The translations under genes were made by a program, and so were the position numbers. Positions 25,459 through 33,721 of a stretch of 64,000 bases of DNA are shown here, one piece after another. The notes below the pieces were generated by a model. The model saw only the letters and a list, made by a program, of their open reading frames with translations, was not told where the DNA came from and did not search any database. Source of the DNA: Alteromonas halophila (GTDB taxonomy: Bacteria; Pseudomonadota; Gammaproteobacteria; Enterobacterales; Alteromonadaceae); contig NZ_BMXP01000009.1 in the NCBI RefSeq assembly GCF_014651815.1, positions 1 to 64,000 on the forward strand, written 5' to 3'. Each line of letters begins with the position of its first letter. The first letter of the stretch is position 1.

Positions 25459-25722
25459 TCAATTGGGCCGTTTTGCTGGTTGCCTGAGACTGTCAATTTC
25501 TTCATTCAACTGATATTTTTTATCCGTCACAATGGCTTCAAGCACTTCCAGTCGTGCTTTAACGGCTTCAAATTCATTCGCAATTTTCTGCTTTTCAGAA
25601 TTATTGAGTTCCGTGTTCATTTTGGCCATGTCCTTTTTGTGGCCTGTCCAGATACCGACAAATACAAGCGGCAGCACAAATGCAAACAGAATCACCAGAA
25701 CGAAAATCATGCCTTGATCCAT
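25459..25722 (-). CDS. PspB-like small membrane protein with coiled coil
   Basis: The 87-residue protein starts at ATG 25722, with GGAGAT seven bases upstream. A single membrane helix (MIFVLVILFAFVLPLVFVGIW) is followed by a charged helical region. 'ARLEVLEAIVTDKKYQLNEEIDSL' resembles the C-terminal helix of PspB-type proteins, whose members regulate the envelope-stress PspA system by binding PspC. No pspA, pspC or pspF gene is nearby, so it may be a relative rather than true PspB. The open frame continues upstream to 26166, but that part lacks a ribosome site and has no protein-like features. Confidence 0.6.
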   Translation of the reverse strand: MDQGMIFVLVILFAFVLPLVFVGIWTGHKKDMAKMNTELNNSEKQKIANEFEAVKARLEVLEAIVTDKKYQLNEEIDSLRQPAKRPN

Positions 25723-26099
25723 TTTTATCTCCAGCTGTGGCTCAGAAAGGTGCGAACAAAACGTTCCACCGGATAAGTATAGGTGACTCAGCTGGCCGCG
25801 ACTGTGATCAATTGTGACAAAATGTATATACCTTCTGCTGCCAGCGTCAGAGGAACAACAGTGGCAAACCACACACGGGTTGACTAGGCTTAACGCTACA
25901 GAGAGCCGCACGCGGGTAAGGAAGATGCCATTGAGAAATTCAGCAACGAAGGTAAAACGCCGGTTGTCCCCTATCAGTTCGAAACACCAGTGACCTCCAC
26001 GTTTATGTTGCGAAGTCACTCGAGCCGATGCCTGTCGTTGCAGTATTAGCGACGGTGAACAGCTGCGAAAAAAATTCCGGGTGAGAAGGTAACCTGCAT
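25723..26099. other. Non-coding 377-bp gap between divergent pspB-like and PPK2 genes
   Basis: No convincing gene is visible. An open minus-strand frame spans it by chance but has unusual composition and no start signal. The gap presumably holds the promoters of both flanking genes. No clear operator or repeat was recognised. Confidence 0.4.
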
Positions 26100-26930
26100 A
26101 TGAGTAATAACGCGTCAGCATTCCCGCTGCGACAGCCGCCTCAGCAATTAAGCGATGACCGCGCACATCCCCAAATAGGTACGAAAGCCGCGTACAAGGC
26201 TCGCCTCAAGCGTGGGCAACACACCCTTACCCACGTGCAGCAGTCTTACTACCATCAGCAACGCCGTGCGCTGCTGGTTATTGAAGGCTGGGATGCGGCA
26301 GGCAAAGGCGGTGCGATCAGGCGTATTACACGAAAGCTTGACCCGCGGGGCGTGCATGTCTATCCGATTGGCAGGCCTACACCAGAAGAACAGGGTCGGC
26401 ATTACCTCTACCGCTTTAACACCCGTTTACCCTTACCTGGTCACTGGACCATCTTTGATCGCTCCTATTATGGCCGGGTACTGGTTGAACGGATTGAGGG
26501 TTTTGCCAGCGAACAGCAATGGCAACGCGCCTACCGTGAGATTAACGAATTCGAACGACAACTCACCGATGATGGCGTGCGTATTGTTAAGCTGTTTTTT
26601 CATATCAGTGCCGACGAGCAGGCAAAGCGTTTTTCTGAACGACTGCATAACCCCCACAAGCGCTGGAAGCTGACTGAGGAGGACCTGCGAAACCGGGCAA
26701 GACGTGACGATTATGAACGGGCAATCAATGACATGTTTGCACAGACAGACACGCTAGCGTGTCCCTGGCATCTTATTCAGGCTAACCATAAATGGCATGC
26801 CCGCATTGCCGCAATAGACACAATCGTCAGCGCATTGAGTGAAGGCATTGATATTGCTCCGCCGCCGATTGATGCGCAGGTTGTCGCGCTGGCAGAAGCT
26901 CAGTTAGATACCGTGTTTTCATCAGACTGA
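26100..26930 (+). CDS. Polyphosphate kinase 2 family protein
   Basis: The 276-residue PPK2 enzyme has the Walker A motif 'EGWDAAGKGGAIRRITRKLDP' (about residues 62-82) and the Walker B/catalytic segment 'WTIFDRSYYGRVLVERIEGF'. The lid module is 'HNPHKRWKLTEEDLRNRARRDDYERA'. PPK2 enzymes transfer phosphate from polyphosphate to nucleoside mono- or diphosphates. The class cannot be fixed from sequence here. It is a single-domain protein near the usual length. Its 3' end overlaps the DUF6776 gene tail to tail by 31 bases. Confidence 0.92.
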   Translation: MSNNASAFPLRQPPQQLSDDRAHPQIGTKAAYKARLKRGQHTLTHVQQSYYHQQRRALLVIEGWDAAGKGGAIRRITRKLDPRGVHVYPIGRPTPEEQGRHYLYRFNTRLPLPGHWTIFDRSYYGRVLVERIEGFASEQQWQRAYREINEFERQLTDDGVRIVKLFFHISADEQAKRFSERLHNPHKRWKLTEEDLRNRARRDDYERAINDMFAQTDTLACPWHLIQANHKWHARIAAIDTIVSALSEGIDIAPPPIDAQVVALAEAQLDTVFSSD

Positions 26931-27655
26931 GTGTGTGCCGGAGGCCCATTGGGCACTGACAATACCTGCTGCCAGTCGAAGGTCGCTTCGTATTGCCCAC
27001 GCAGCGTCGTGTACTGATACACGTTCGCCGAAAACGTCAGCGACTCCGGTATAAACGCGTCGGGCAACTGAATGTTGATATCGACATTCTGAAAAAACGT
27101 AAAGCGAAACGCCACTGGCCCGTCTGCAAAACTCTCTGTATTCGCCGTCGTGACAACGTGAGGCTTGCCCTCAAGGCTGCCCCGGATGGCGATTGCAAGC
27201 TCTCCTTTGATCACGGCTTTGTTATTGCGTTGCTGAAGCAGCACAAACTGTAACCGGAAGTGATGATGGCTGGCCGCTGGTGTCACTGTTATGCCATCGA
27301 CAAAAAAGCCATCCTGGGTATTTTCAGGCGCCATTACCCGCTGATAAAAGCCAAGCTGCTCCCGCAGAGCAGCGACCTCCTCCTCAAGGTTTACCATCTG
27401 ACGGGTTGTTTGCTCAAGCTCCATGCGGGATAAGGTCAGCTCTGCGGTGCGCTGGCTGAGCTTTTTTGCCAGCGCACGATTCTCGTCTTCCGCTTCCCGC
27501 AGGGTTTGTGTACGCGACTTGCTCTCAAACGCAGCCTGTTGATGCTGGTAGCTGGCCAGCCAGTACCCAAATACCAGCATCAATAACAGGCAGACAAAAA
27601 CGATAAGTGTCAGGGCACTGCTACCAAACTTTTTGCGCAATGTATGAAGATCCAT
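26900..27655 (-). CDS. DUF6776-like membrane protein with coiled coil
   Basis: The 251-residue protein has one N-terminal membrane helix (SALTLIVFVCLLLMLVFGYW). A long coiled coil follows ('TLREAEDENRALAKKLSQ' to 'VNLEEEVAALREQLGFYQRVM'), then a beta-rich domain with 'GFFVDGITVTPAASHHHFRLQFVLLQ'. The layout fits an uncharacterised gammaproteobacterial family (DUF6776) of periplasm-facing proteins. The function is unknown. ATG 27655 is chosen over GTG 27661; neither has a clear ribosome site. It is divergent from the chloride-channel gene. Confidence 0.72.
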   Translation of the reverse strand: MDLHTLRKKFGSSALTLIVFVCLLLMLVFGYWLASYQHQQAAFESKSRTQTLREAEDENRALAKKLSQRTAELTLSRMELEQTTRQMVNLEEEVAALREQLGFYQRVMAPENTQDGFFVDGITVTPAASHHHFRLQFVLLQQRNNKAVIKGELAIAIRGSLEGKPHVVTTANTESFADGPVAFRFTFFQNVDINIQLPDAFIPESLTFSANVYQYTTLRGQYEATFDWQQVLSVPNGPPAHTQSDENTVSN

Positions 27656-27738
27656 GTTCACTCAAGCAAACATAACATGATGAATTGAAAGCATTTGTGA
27701 TAGACTACCTGACAATCGTTTCACTACCTTATCACACT

Positions 27739-29415
27739 ATGTGGCTGTCTGTTCTTCGACATGAGGTTGCGCACCCGCGGACATCGGTTCAGCTTTGCCT
27801 GCTTGGCATTGTTGGCGGTGTACTGGCGGCATCGCTAATCATTGTATTTCGCCTGTGCGTGGAATGGTTGCAGCAGTATGGGTTTGGTACCTTGCGCGCC
27901 TGGTTTAATGACGAGTGGCCGGTATGGTTTCTGATGCCCCTGATAAGTGTCTTACTGATCCTCACCATCGCTTACATAACGGGCTTCAAACATTACCGCA
28001 TGGGGATCCCTTTCGTTATTCACAGAGTGAAGCACTTCTACGGCTTCGTTCCTTTTCGCACCACAATTAATCAGTTTTTTGGCGGTATGCTGGCGCTGGC
28101 TGGCGGCTTTGTCGTTGGCCGGGAAGGGCCATCCGTGCATTTGGGCGCTGCCAGCAGCAGTTTTCTCGGACAATGGATGCGGCTCCCCTACAACAGTATT
28201 CGTATCCTGGCTGGTTGTGGTATTGCAGCCGGTATATCGGCGTCGTTTAACACACCGTTTGCTGCGGTCATTTTTGTTATGGAAGTAGTTTTGCGGGAAT
28301 ATAAAATTCATATTTTTGTCCCTGTGATGCTGGCCGCCGCCTGCGGCTCTGTGATGACTCGACTGGTGTTCGGTGAAATTAACGAGCTGTCCTTTTTATC
28401 GTTTGCAGCCTTCAGTGAGTGGATGTACGCCTACCTGATAGTGCTTGGTATTGTACTGGGCATGCTGGCCACTCTGTTCAATAATCAGCTGATGCGGGTG
28501 ATGAAGCTGTTTCGTCCTGTCAGTATGATTTGGCGACTGATTCTGGCAGCCATCATCACAGGCGGTGTAGGAATGCTGTTACCCGACGCGCTGGGTGCAA
28601 ACTTTATCGATGTGGAAACGCTTTTTGAACGCGATCCCGGCACCTTGCTGTTACTTGGTGTGCTGGCTGCAAAAGTCGTGCTGGCAGTTTTCGCGATTGG
28701 TCTTGGTGTGCCCGGTGGGATCATGGGTCCGGTCATGGTTATTGGTATGCTGGCCGGCGCGGTTCTGCTGATCCCGCTTTCAACCTTTTTGAATGTCGAT
28801 GACTACACCAGTAGCTTTGCACTGCTGGGCGTGGCAGGTATGCTGACAGCAGTATTGCATGCGCCGCTGGCGGCGCTGTCTGCGGTTATGGAGCTGTCTT
28901 ACAGCCCGCAGATCATTTTACCGGCCATGCTGGTCATCGTGCCGGCCTATGTGACATCTACCCAGTTTTTAGGAAACCGGTCTATTTTTATACGGCAACT
29001 GGATTATCAGAACCTCCCGTATGCCATTACTTCCATTCGTGAGTCGCTGGAAAAAACAGGCGTGTTAGCGGCGATGGAAAAAGACTTTAAACTGTTCCAT
29101 GATGCCCCGGATAAAGCGATTGAAAACTATTTATCGAAGTCTCCCACTGCATTAGTGGTGCAGCAGTCACGGTTTGAACTGGACGTACAGTTTAAACAGG
29201 TACAGTTTGATGTCAGCCTCGAACATGGTGCAACGCCGTTAAGTTACCATCAGATGGAGGGGCTGCATTCACAGTCTACCCTGCACGAGGTGTATGAAAA
29301 ACTAAAAAACGCGCGGGCCGGTGCGGTGTATATTTACGATGGCGCGCCGGATCAGATTATTGGCGTTATTACCTGGAACGTCCTTCAAAGCTTTTTACAA
29401 CGTGCTCAGTATTAA
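27739..29415 (+). CDS. ClC-family chloride channel/antiporter
   Basis: The membrane protein (558 residues from ATG 27739) has ClC selectivity motifs 'GREGPSVHLGAA' and 'AAGISASFNTPFAAVIFVMEVV', plus 'GVPGGIMGPVMVIGML' in the second half. About ten hydrophobic segments are visible. A cytoplasmic C-terminal part resembles a CBS-domain region (YIYDGAPDQIIGVITWNVLQ). The glutamate in 'GREGP' is the gating and proton-coupled residue, so it is probably a Cl-/H+ exchanger. The open frame runs back to TTG 27685 (576 residues) without a ribosome site. It precedes hemJ by 22 bases, possibly one transcript. Confidence 0.9.
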   Translation: MWLSVLRHEVAHPRTSVQLCLLGIVGGVLAASLIIVFRLCVEWLQQYGFGTLRAWFNDEWPVWFLMPLISVLLILTIAYITGFKHYRMGIPFVIHRVKHFYGFVPFRTTINQFFGGMLALAGGFVVGREGPSVHLGAASSSFLGQWMRLPYNSIRILAGCGIAAGISASFNTPFAAVIFVMEVVLREYKIHIFVPVMLAAACGSVMTRLVFGEINELSFLSFAAFSEWMYAYLIVLGIVLGMLATLFNNQLMRVMKLFRPVSMIWRLILAAIITGGVGMLLPDALGANFIDVETLFERDPGTLLLLGVLAAKVVLAVFAIGLGVPGGIMGPVMVIGMLAGAVLLIPLSTFLNVDDYTSSFALLGVAGMLTAVLHAPLAALSAVMELSYSPQIILPAMLVIVPAYVTSTQFLGNRSIFIRQLDYQNLPYAITSIRESLEKTGVLAAMEKDFKLFHDAPDKAIENYLSKSPTALVVQQSRFELDVQFKQVQFDVSLEHGATPLSYHQMEGLHSQSTLHEVYEKLKNARAGAVYIYDGAPDQIIGVITWNVLQSFLQRAQY

Positions 29416-29437
29416 TGCCGTCATAAGAGAGTAACCT

Positions 29438-29863
29438 ATGATTTTGTGGTTCAAAGCCCTGCACCTGTTTTTCATGCTGGCCTGGATGGCGGGTATATTC
29501 TATCTGCCCAGACTGTTTGTCTACCACGCTGAAGCAACATCGCGGACGGTGAAAGATCAGTTCAAAGTGATGGAGCGTCGTTTATGGTGGTTTGTCACGC
29601 CATTTGCCATTCTTACACTGATTTTCGGCCTGGCCCTGATTGGCACCTATGGCCTGACCTGGCTGAAGATGTCAGCGTGGCTGCATATAAAGCTGCTGTT
29701 AGTGCTTGGGTTGTATATTTATCATTTTTATTTGTATAAGCTGGTCAGGCAATTTGCCCGCGATGAAAATGATCGAAGCAGCCGGTTTTACCGTTTCCTT
29801 AATGAGATGCCGGTGCTGTTCATACTGGCCATTGTCATACTGGCTGTGGTTAAACCATTCTGA
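29438..29863 (+). CDS. hemJ: Protoporphyrinogen IX oxidase HemJ
   Basis: The 141-residue membrane protein has four helices and the HemJ (UPF0093) signatures 'KALHLFFMLAWMAGIFYLPRLFVYH' at the N-terminus and 'WLHIKLLLVLGLYIYHFYLYKLV' in the middle. The His near residue 9 is a conserved haem ligand. HemJ oxidises protoporphyrinogen IX in bacteria lacking HemG/HemY. AGAG lies upstream of the ATG. Expression with the ClC gene is possible from spacing. Confidence 0.92.
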   Translation: MILWFKALHLFFMLAWMAGIFYLPRLFVYHAEATSRTVKDQFKVMERRLWWFVTPFAILTLIFGLALIGTYGLTWLKMSAWLHIKLLLVLGLYIYHFYLYKLVRQFARDENDRSSRFYRFLNEMPVLFILAIVILAVVKPF

Positions 29864-29911
29864 ATTAGGATCCGCAGCGTTTTAACACGGTTTACTACAG
29901 GGAAGCGCAAC

Positions 29912-30094
29912 ATGGACGTCAGCAATCAACACCTTAAAGAGCTTCTGGAAAAGACAGATAATGCCTTCAAGGCACTGATGCAGGCTCCTGACTCAACAGA
30001 GCTGAATCAGGCCTATGATCGGGCCAAGCTGGATTTGGACAGTTATGTCAGTTCGCTAAGACATACGCTCAATCAGCGTCGTTCGCAGCGTTAG
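29912..30094 (+). CDS. Small helical protein of unknown function (60 aa)
   Basis: The 60-residue hydrophilic, mostly helical protein begins MDVSNQHLKELLEKTDNAFK and ends in a basic tail (LRHTLNQRRSQR). A ribosome site (AGGGAAG) precedes the ATG. Its last 26 bases overlap the tail of the UPF0149 gene on the other strand. It follows hemJ by 48 bases. I recognise no family. It is probably genuine, given the ribosome site and regular helix pattern. Confidence 0.55.
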   Translation: MDVSNQHLKELLEKTDNAFKALMQAPDSTELNQAYDRAKLDLDSYVSSLRHTLNQRRSQR

Positions 30095-30740
30095 GCGGCT
30101 GTACAAACGTTTCAAACTGGTTAGGTAAGAGTCCGGCCAGTTCACCGGCGAGGGCCACATAGTCAGCAAGCTGTGCGGGCAACTGCCGCCACAGCAATGG
30201 CAGGTTTTCCTTCAACTGCATTGCCTGCGCCTCATTGCGCGCCTTGAGCGCCATAGCCGTATCAGAGAGCGTGGTAAACAGCCGCAGAGCCCGTTTGAGT
30301 CTGACCGCTCTGGATTCTGCCTGTTCATCTGTGTCGGCCGCATCATCCCAGGCGCGTTGCCAGTCCCCTTCCACGTGCTGATGCGCTAACAGTGCACCAG
30401 TCAGCCACTGGCTGACCTGGGCCGGAATACCGCCTTCTTTCTCGCGCGCCCACTCACAGTCTGCCGGTAGTCCCACCTGTTCGTTTCTCATCAAAGCGAG
30501 ATGGTCGCGCAAACAGGTCATCAGAGTATCCGCTATGATGTCTACATCATCACTGCGCAGACTTGTCTCACTGCCACGTATCAGCCATGGCATCCAGCGT
30601 TCCGGCATTGGAATTTCCGGTGCCGCAGCAATGGCAAAGATAAATCCATCGGTTTCATGCTGAGGTGGCAACACGCCGGCCATAGCCGTGTGCTGATAAA
30701 GCGGTGTCAGATTGTCAAACGGCGTTTCTGGCTGGCTCAT
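30069..30740 (-). CDS. UPF0149/YecA-YgfB family protein
   Basis: The 223-residue soluble protein contains 'GFIFAIAAAPEIPMPERWMPWLIRG', the UPF0149 signature in a variant form, followed by a helical domain with 'QWLTGALLAHQHVEGDW'. Family members are all-helical and of uncertain role; some carry a C-terminal SEC-C metal motif, which is absent here. ATG 30740 has GAGGAAATT directly upstream and is preferred over GTG 30755. Confidence 0.72.
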   Translation of the reverse strand: MSQPETPFDNLTPLYQHTAMAGVLPPQHETDGFIFAIAAAPEIPMPERWMPWLIRGSETSLRSDDVDIIADTLMTCLRDHLALMRNEQVGLPADCEWAREKEGGIPAQVSQWLTGALLAHQHVEGDWQRAWDDAADTDEQAESRAVRLKRALRLFTTLSDTAMALKARNEAQAMQLKENLPLLWRQLPAQLADYVALAGELAGLLPNQFETFVQPPNAANDAD

Positions 30741-30950
30741 AATTTCCTCTATCACTGCGCTTGCGTTAACTTATTGCAAAACGCTAGACTGTGCGGCTTT
30801 TCGACCCGGTCAAACATTCGCCGGCGTGTGCGTTTGTGCGCGGGGTCACCGGAACGCGACAACAGACAGGCAATGCAGCTATCGTGTGACGGTTATCGCT
30901 GTGCGTCTGTTGTTGTACTCGTAACACTAACCCTTAAAAGAGTAGTTAGC

Positions 30951-32147
30951 ATGGCAAAAGACAAATCCGGATTCATTATCGCCGCTGCATTTATCGGTCC
31001 AGGCACCGTCACTACCGCCAGTCTGGCCGGCGCCAACTTTGGCTTTCACCTGATTTGGGCTCTGATTTTTTCAATCTTTGCCACCATTGTATTACAGGAT
31101 ATGGCAGCAAGGCTGGGCGTGGCAACCGGAAAAGGTTTATCGGCAGGCATGAAGGACATGGTGTCCAGCCCCCTGCTGCGGGGCTTTTTTATTGCGCTGA
31201 TCGTCAGTGCCATCGGTATTGGCAATGCTGCCTATGAGTCTGGGAATCTGACCGGCGCTGCGATTGGCCTGGATGCCTTTATTGCGATAGGCAGCGGAAA
31301 CTGGGCGATGATCTTGGGCGCCATATCCGCACTGTTGTTATGGACCGGCAAACACCAGTGGATAGAGTCCACACTGGTTTACCTGGTCTTCATCATGGCT
31401 GGGGTATTTTTGCTTACGCTGTTGGTGGCCATGCCAGATATCGGGGCCATGCTTACACAGGCATTTTCACCACAACTGGATGTAAGCAGTATCACTACCG
31501 TGCTGGCACTGATTGGCACAACGATTGTCCCTTACAACCTGTTTTTACACGCCAGTCTGGTCGCCAAAGCCAGTCAGGGACAGGATAAAACCACTGCAAT
31601 CAAAGCCAGTCGTAAACAATCGGCCATGGCGATTTCCATGGGCGGAATGATTACGCTTATTGTTGTCGCGACTGCCATGATGGCGTTTTTCCAGCAGGCC
31701 GCGACAATGGATGCCGGCAACATGGGCGAGCAGTTAAAACCGGTACTCGGCGATAAAGCGCAGTGGTTCTTTGCGCTTGGTCTGTTTGCCGCGGGCCTGA
31801 CCAGCGCAATTACTGCACCGCTGGCCGCTGCCTATGCGGTATGCGGGGCGCTGAATTTATCCGATGACATGAGAAGTAAACACTTTCGCGCCATATGGCT
31901 GGCAATAATCGTTTGTGGTGTCGTCGTGGCAGGTGCGGGCTTTAAACCACTGCCGGCAATTCTGTTTGCGCAGGCGACCAATGGCCTGCTGTTGCCCATT
32001 ATCGCTATTTCCCTGCTTATTGTGATGAATAAAAGCAATGCGCTGGGTGAATTCAGAAACGGCCTGTGGAGCAACCTGGCCGGGGCGCTGGTCGTATCGG
32101 TGGTCGTTGGACTGGGCGCATACAAGTTGTTTGGATTAATCGCCTAG
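30951..32147 (+). CDS. Nramp-family transporter with non-canonical metal-site residues
   Basis: The 398-residue membrane protein has about 11 helices and overall Nramp (SLC11) architecture. The TM1 signature, normally DPGN, reads GPGT (residues 16-19). The TM6 'MPH' motif reads VPY in 'GTTIVPYNLFLHASLV' (residues 189-204). The acidic and methionine ligands used for Mn2+/Fe2+ are thus absent. Either the substrate differs (Mg2+ or another ion or solute) or coordination is altered. A shadow frame extends 450 bases upstream, but ATG 30951 is the natural start. No iron or manganese genes are adjacent. Confidence 0.82.
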   Translation: MAKDKSGFIIAAAFIGPGTVTTASLAGANFGFHLIWALIFSIFATIVLQDMAARLGVATGKGLSAGMKDMVSSPLLRGFFIALIVSAIGIGNAAYESGNLTGAAIGLDAFIAIGSGNWAMILGAISALLLWTGKHQWIESTLVYLVFIMAGVFLLTLLVAMPDIGAMLTQAFSPQLDVSSITTVLALIGTTIVPYNLFLHASLVAKASQGQDKTTAIKASRKQSAMAISMGGMITLIVVATAMMAFFQQAATMDAGNMGEQLKPVLGDKAQWFFALGLFAAGLTSAITAPLAAAYAVCGALNLSDDMRSKHFRAIWLAIIVCGVVVAGAGFKPLPAILFAQATNGLLLPIIAISLLIVMNKSNALGEFRNGLWSNLAGALVVSVVVGLGAYKLFGLIA

Positions 32148-32250
32148 GGAAGTTCTTACCAAAGGATTAGCCATTGCCTGCGAAAACTGCCTTGCGACTG
32201 CGCACTTCAGGACTCGCTGAGTGATGATAGACTTGTTCACATCTTACCTC
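32144..32250. repeat. Intergenic palindromic repeat, second copy
   Basis: It begins CTAGGGAAG at 32144, overlapping the Nramp stop. It ends with GATAGACTTGTTCACATCTT (32226-32245), matching the right inverted end of the 22806-22932 copy. The internal segment GCGCACTTCAGGACTCGCTG resembles the other copies. The left inverted end is degenerate. Confidence 0.5.
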
Positions 32251-32301
32251 GCAGTATCACGCGCTGGTGTACTCTGCACCAGCGCGGATCGGTCTGACAG
32301 A

Positions 32302-33420
32302 TCAGCTTTCCAGGCGTGTCAGAATGGCGTCGAGCATACTGCGGCTGCAGCCATAGTTGAGCCGGAAGAAATCGCGGGCGTGAAAGTCCAGCCCTGGGGA
32401 TGGTCCCACACCCTTCTCTTCAGCCCACTGCTGCACATTGCTGACGCCCAGTCCGCTGGCATCCACCCAGCCGAGAAAGGTTGCTTCCGGTGACTGCATA
32501 GATAACCCCTCTATGGCGTTAATGCGGCTGACGACCTCGTCACGGTTACCCCGTAAATAGCGAAGCTGCGCCTGATGCCAGTCGTCACACTGCGTAAACG
32601 CGGCTTCGGTGGCAATTAAGCCCATCACATTCACCCAGGGCACAATTCCTGCCGCAGCCTGCGTAAACCGGGCGCGCAGCTTTTTGTCCGGGATCACGGC
32701 AAAGGCGGCGCCCAGTCCCGCTACATTAAAAGTTTTACTGGCTGCCATCAAAGTAATCGCCTGTGATGAAACGCGACCGGCAGGAATGTGCGACAGGCCC
32801 GGCTCCAGAATTAAATCGCAATGAATTTCATCGCTACACAGGGTCACGTCATTCGCGTCACAAATATCAATGACACGTTGCAGTTCATCCTCCCGCAATA
32901 CCGTACCCACCGGGTTCATTGGATTGCACAAAACCAGCAGCTTGCATCGCGGATCAGCGGCTTCGCGTTGAAGCACGTCAAAGTCCAGCATCGGCCGCGA
33001 ACCTGACATCACGGTTGGTACGTCCACCCGCTCCATCTCATTAAGCTTGGGCGCAGCCAAAAGCGGCGGATAGTTCGGCGTCTGAATTAATACCTTATCA
33101 CCCGGCTCGCAGTATGCGTTGCAGGCAACGTTAAACGCGGGCACGACGCCGGGCGTCCAGACAATCCAGTCTTTCTCGACCTGCCAGTCGTGTTTGTCAG
33201 CCAGCCAGCGCTGCACTGCTTCAATGGCCGGCGTATATTGCGATGGCAGCACATAGCCAAGATTCCCCTCAGCCAGCTTGTCGCCCAGCGCCTCCAGGAT
33301 CGGCGATGCACAGCGAAATTCCGTATCGGCCACCCAGGCCGGAATGACATCCTGGCCCTTATACTTCTGCCATTTAAACGAATAAGTCTCTTTGCGGTCG
33401 GGCGTGTCATCAAAACTCAT
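32302..33420 (-). CDS. MalY/PatB-type PLP-dependent C-S lyase
   Basis: The 372-residue fold-type I enzyme opens with 'MSFDDTPDRKETYSFKWQKYKGQDVIPAWVADTEF', in which 'PAWVADTEF' corresponds to the MalY/PatB signature. The cofactor Lys is in 'LMAASKTFNVAGLGAAFAVI', with 'NPMNPVG' and 'SDEIHCDLIL' before it. It probably cleaves cystathionine or related thioethers (beta-elimination). Two copies of the intergenic repeat flank it. Confidence 0.88.
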   Translation of the reverse strand: MSFDDTPDRKETYSFKWQKYKGQDVIPAWVADTEFRCASPILEALGDKLAEGNLGYVLPSQYTPAIEAVQRWLADKHDWQVEKDWIVWTPGVVPAFNVACNAYCEPGDKVLIQTPNYPPLLAAPKLNEMERVDVPTVMSGSRPMLDFDVLQREAADPRCKLLVLCNPMNPVGTVLREDELQRVIDICDANDVTLCSDEIHCDLILEPGLSHIPAGRVSSQAITLMAASKTFNVAGLGAAFAVIPDKKLRARFTQAAAGIVPWVNVMGLIATEAAFTQCDDWHQAQLRYLRGNRDEVVSRINAIEGLSMQSPEATFLGWVDASGLGVSNVQQWAEEKGVGPSPGLDFHARDFFRLNYGCSRSMLDAILTRLES

Positions 33421-33513
33421 AGTGCTGAAGGATCCTCGTCGTTGGGGATGATTGATACTGACGCGCGTTGAAAACTGCGGTCAACGTGATATTAACTCGT
33501 AATAGCCGGCGAC

Positions 33514-33593
33514 AGCCATTACCTGCGATGCCTGTCTTACAACTACGCACTTCAGGCGTGCTGAGTGACGTTAGTCCTGTATCGCTTCCCTAG
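33514..33593. repeat. Intergenic palindromic repeat, third and most decayed copy
   Basis: From AGCCATTACCTGCGATG (33514) to CGCTTCCCTAG (ending 33593), the sequence aligns to the inner and right parts of the copy at 32144-32250. Shared blocks include ACGCACTTCAGG and CTGAGTGACG. It lies in the 301-base gap between the MalY-type gene and typA; apart from this and the terminator, nothing else is visible there. Confidence 0.45.
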
Positions 33594-33675
33594 TGTAAGA
33601 GTTGACCTTGATGCATACCAGCCTCTGTGGTTAGAACTTTTTATGCTGACTTAGTGTTACTCACAGATACAAACA

Positions 33676-33701
33676 AAAACGCCGGCTTAACGCCGGCGTT
33701 T
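33676..33701 (-). terminator. Rho-independent terminator of typA
   Basis: AACGCCGGC and GCCGGCGTT form a perfect G/C-rich stem around a short TTAA loop, with a run of T on the minus strand (AAAAA on plus). It lies about 20 bases past the typA stop. Confidence 0.9.
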
Positions 33702-33721
33702 ATCAGAGACAAAGCGGAGGC

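Noticed and set aside
25723..26166. N-terminal extension of the PspB-like frame
   Set aside because: The extension lacks a ribosome site, has Cys/His/Arg-rich composition unlike real proteins, and the PspB-like part has its own ribosome site at ATG 25722.
30501..30950. 150-codon upstream extension of the Nramp frame
   Set aside because: It is antisense to the UPF0149 gene and lacks membrane or family features; ATG 30951 begins the Nramp homology.
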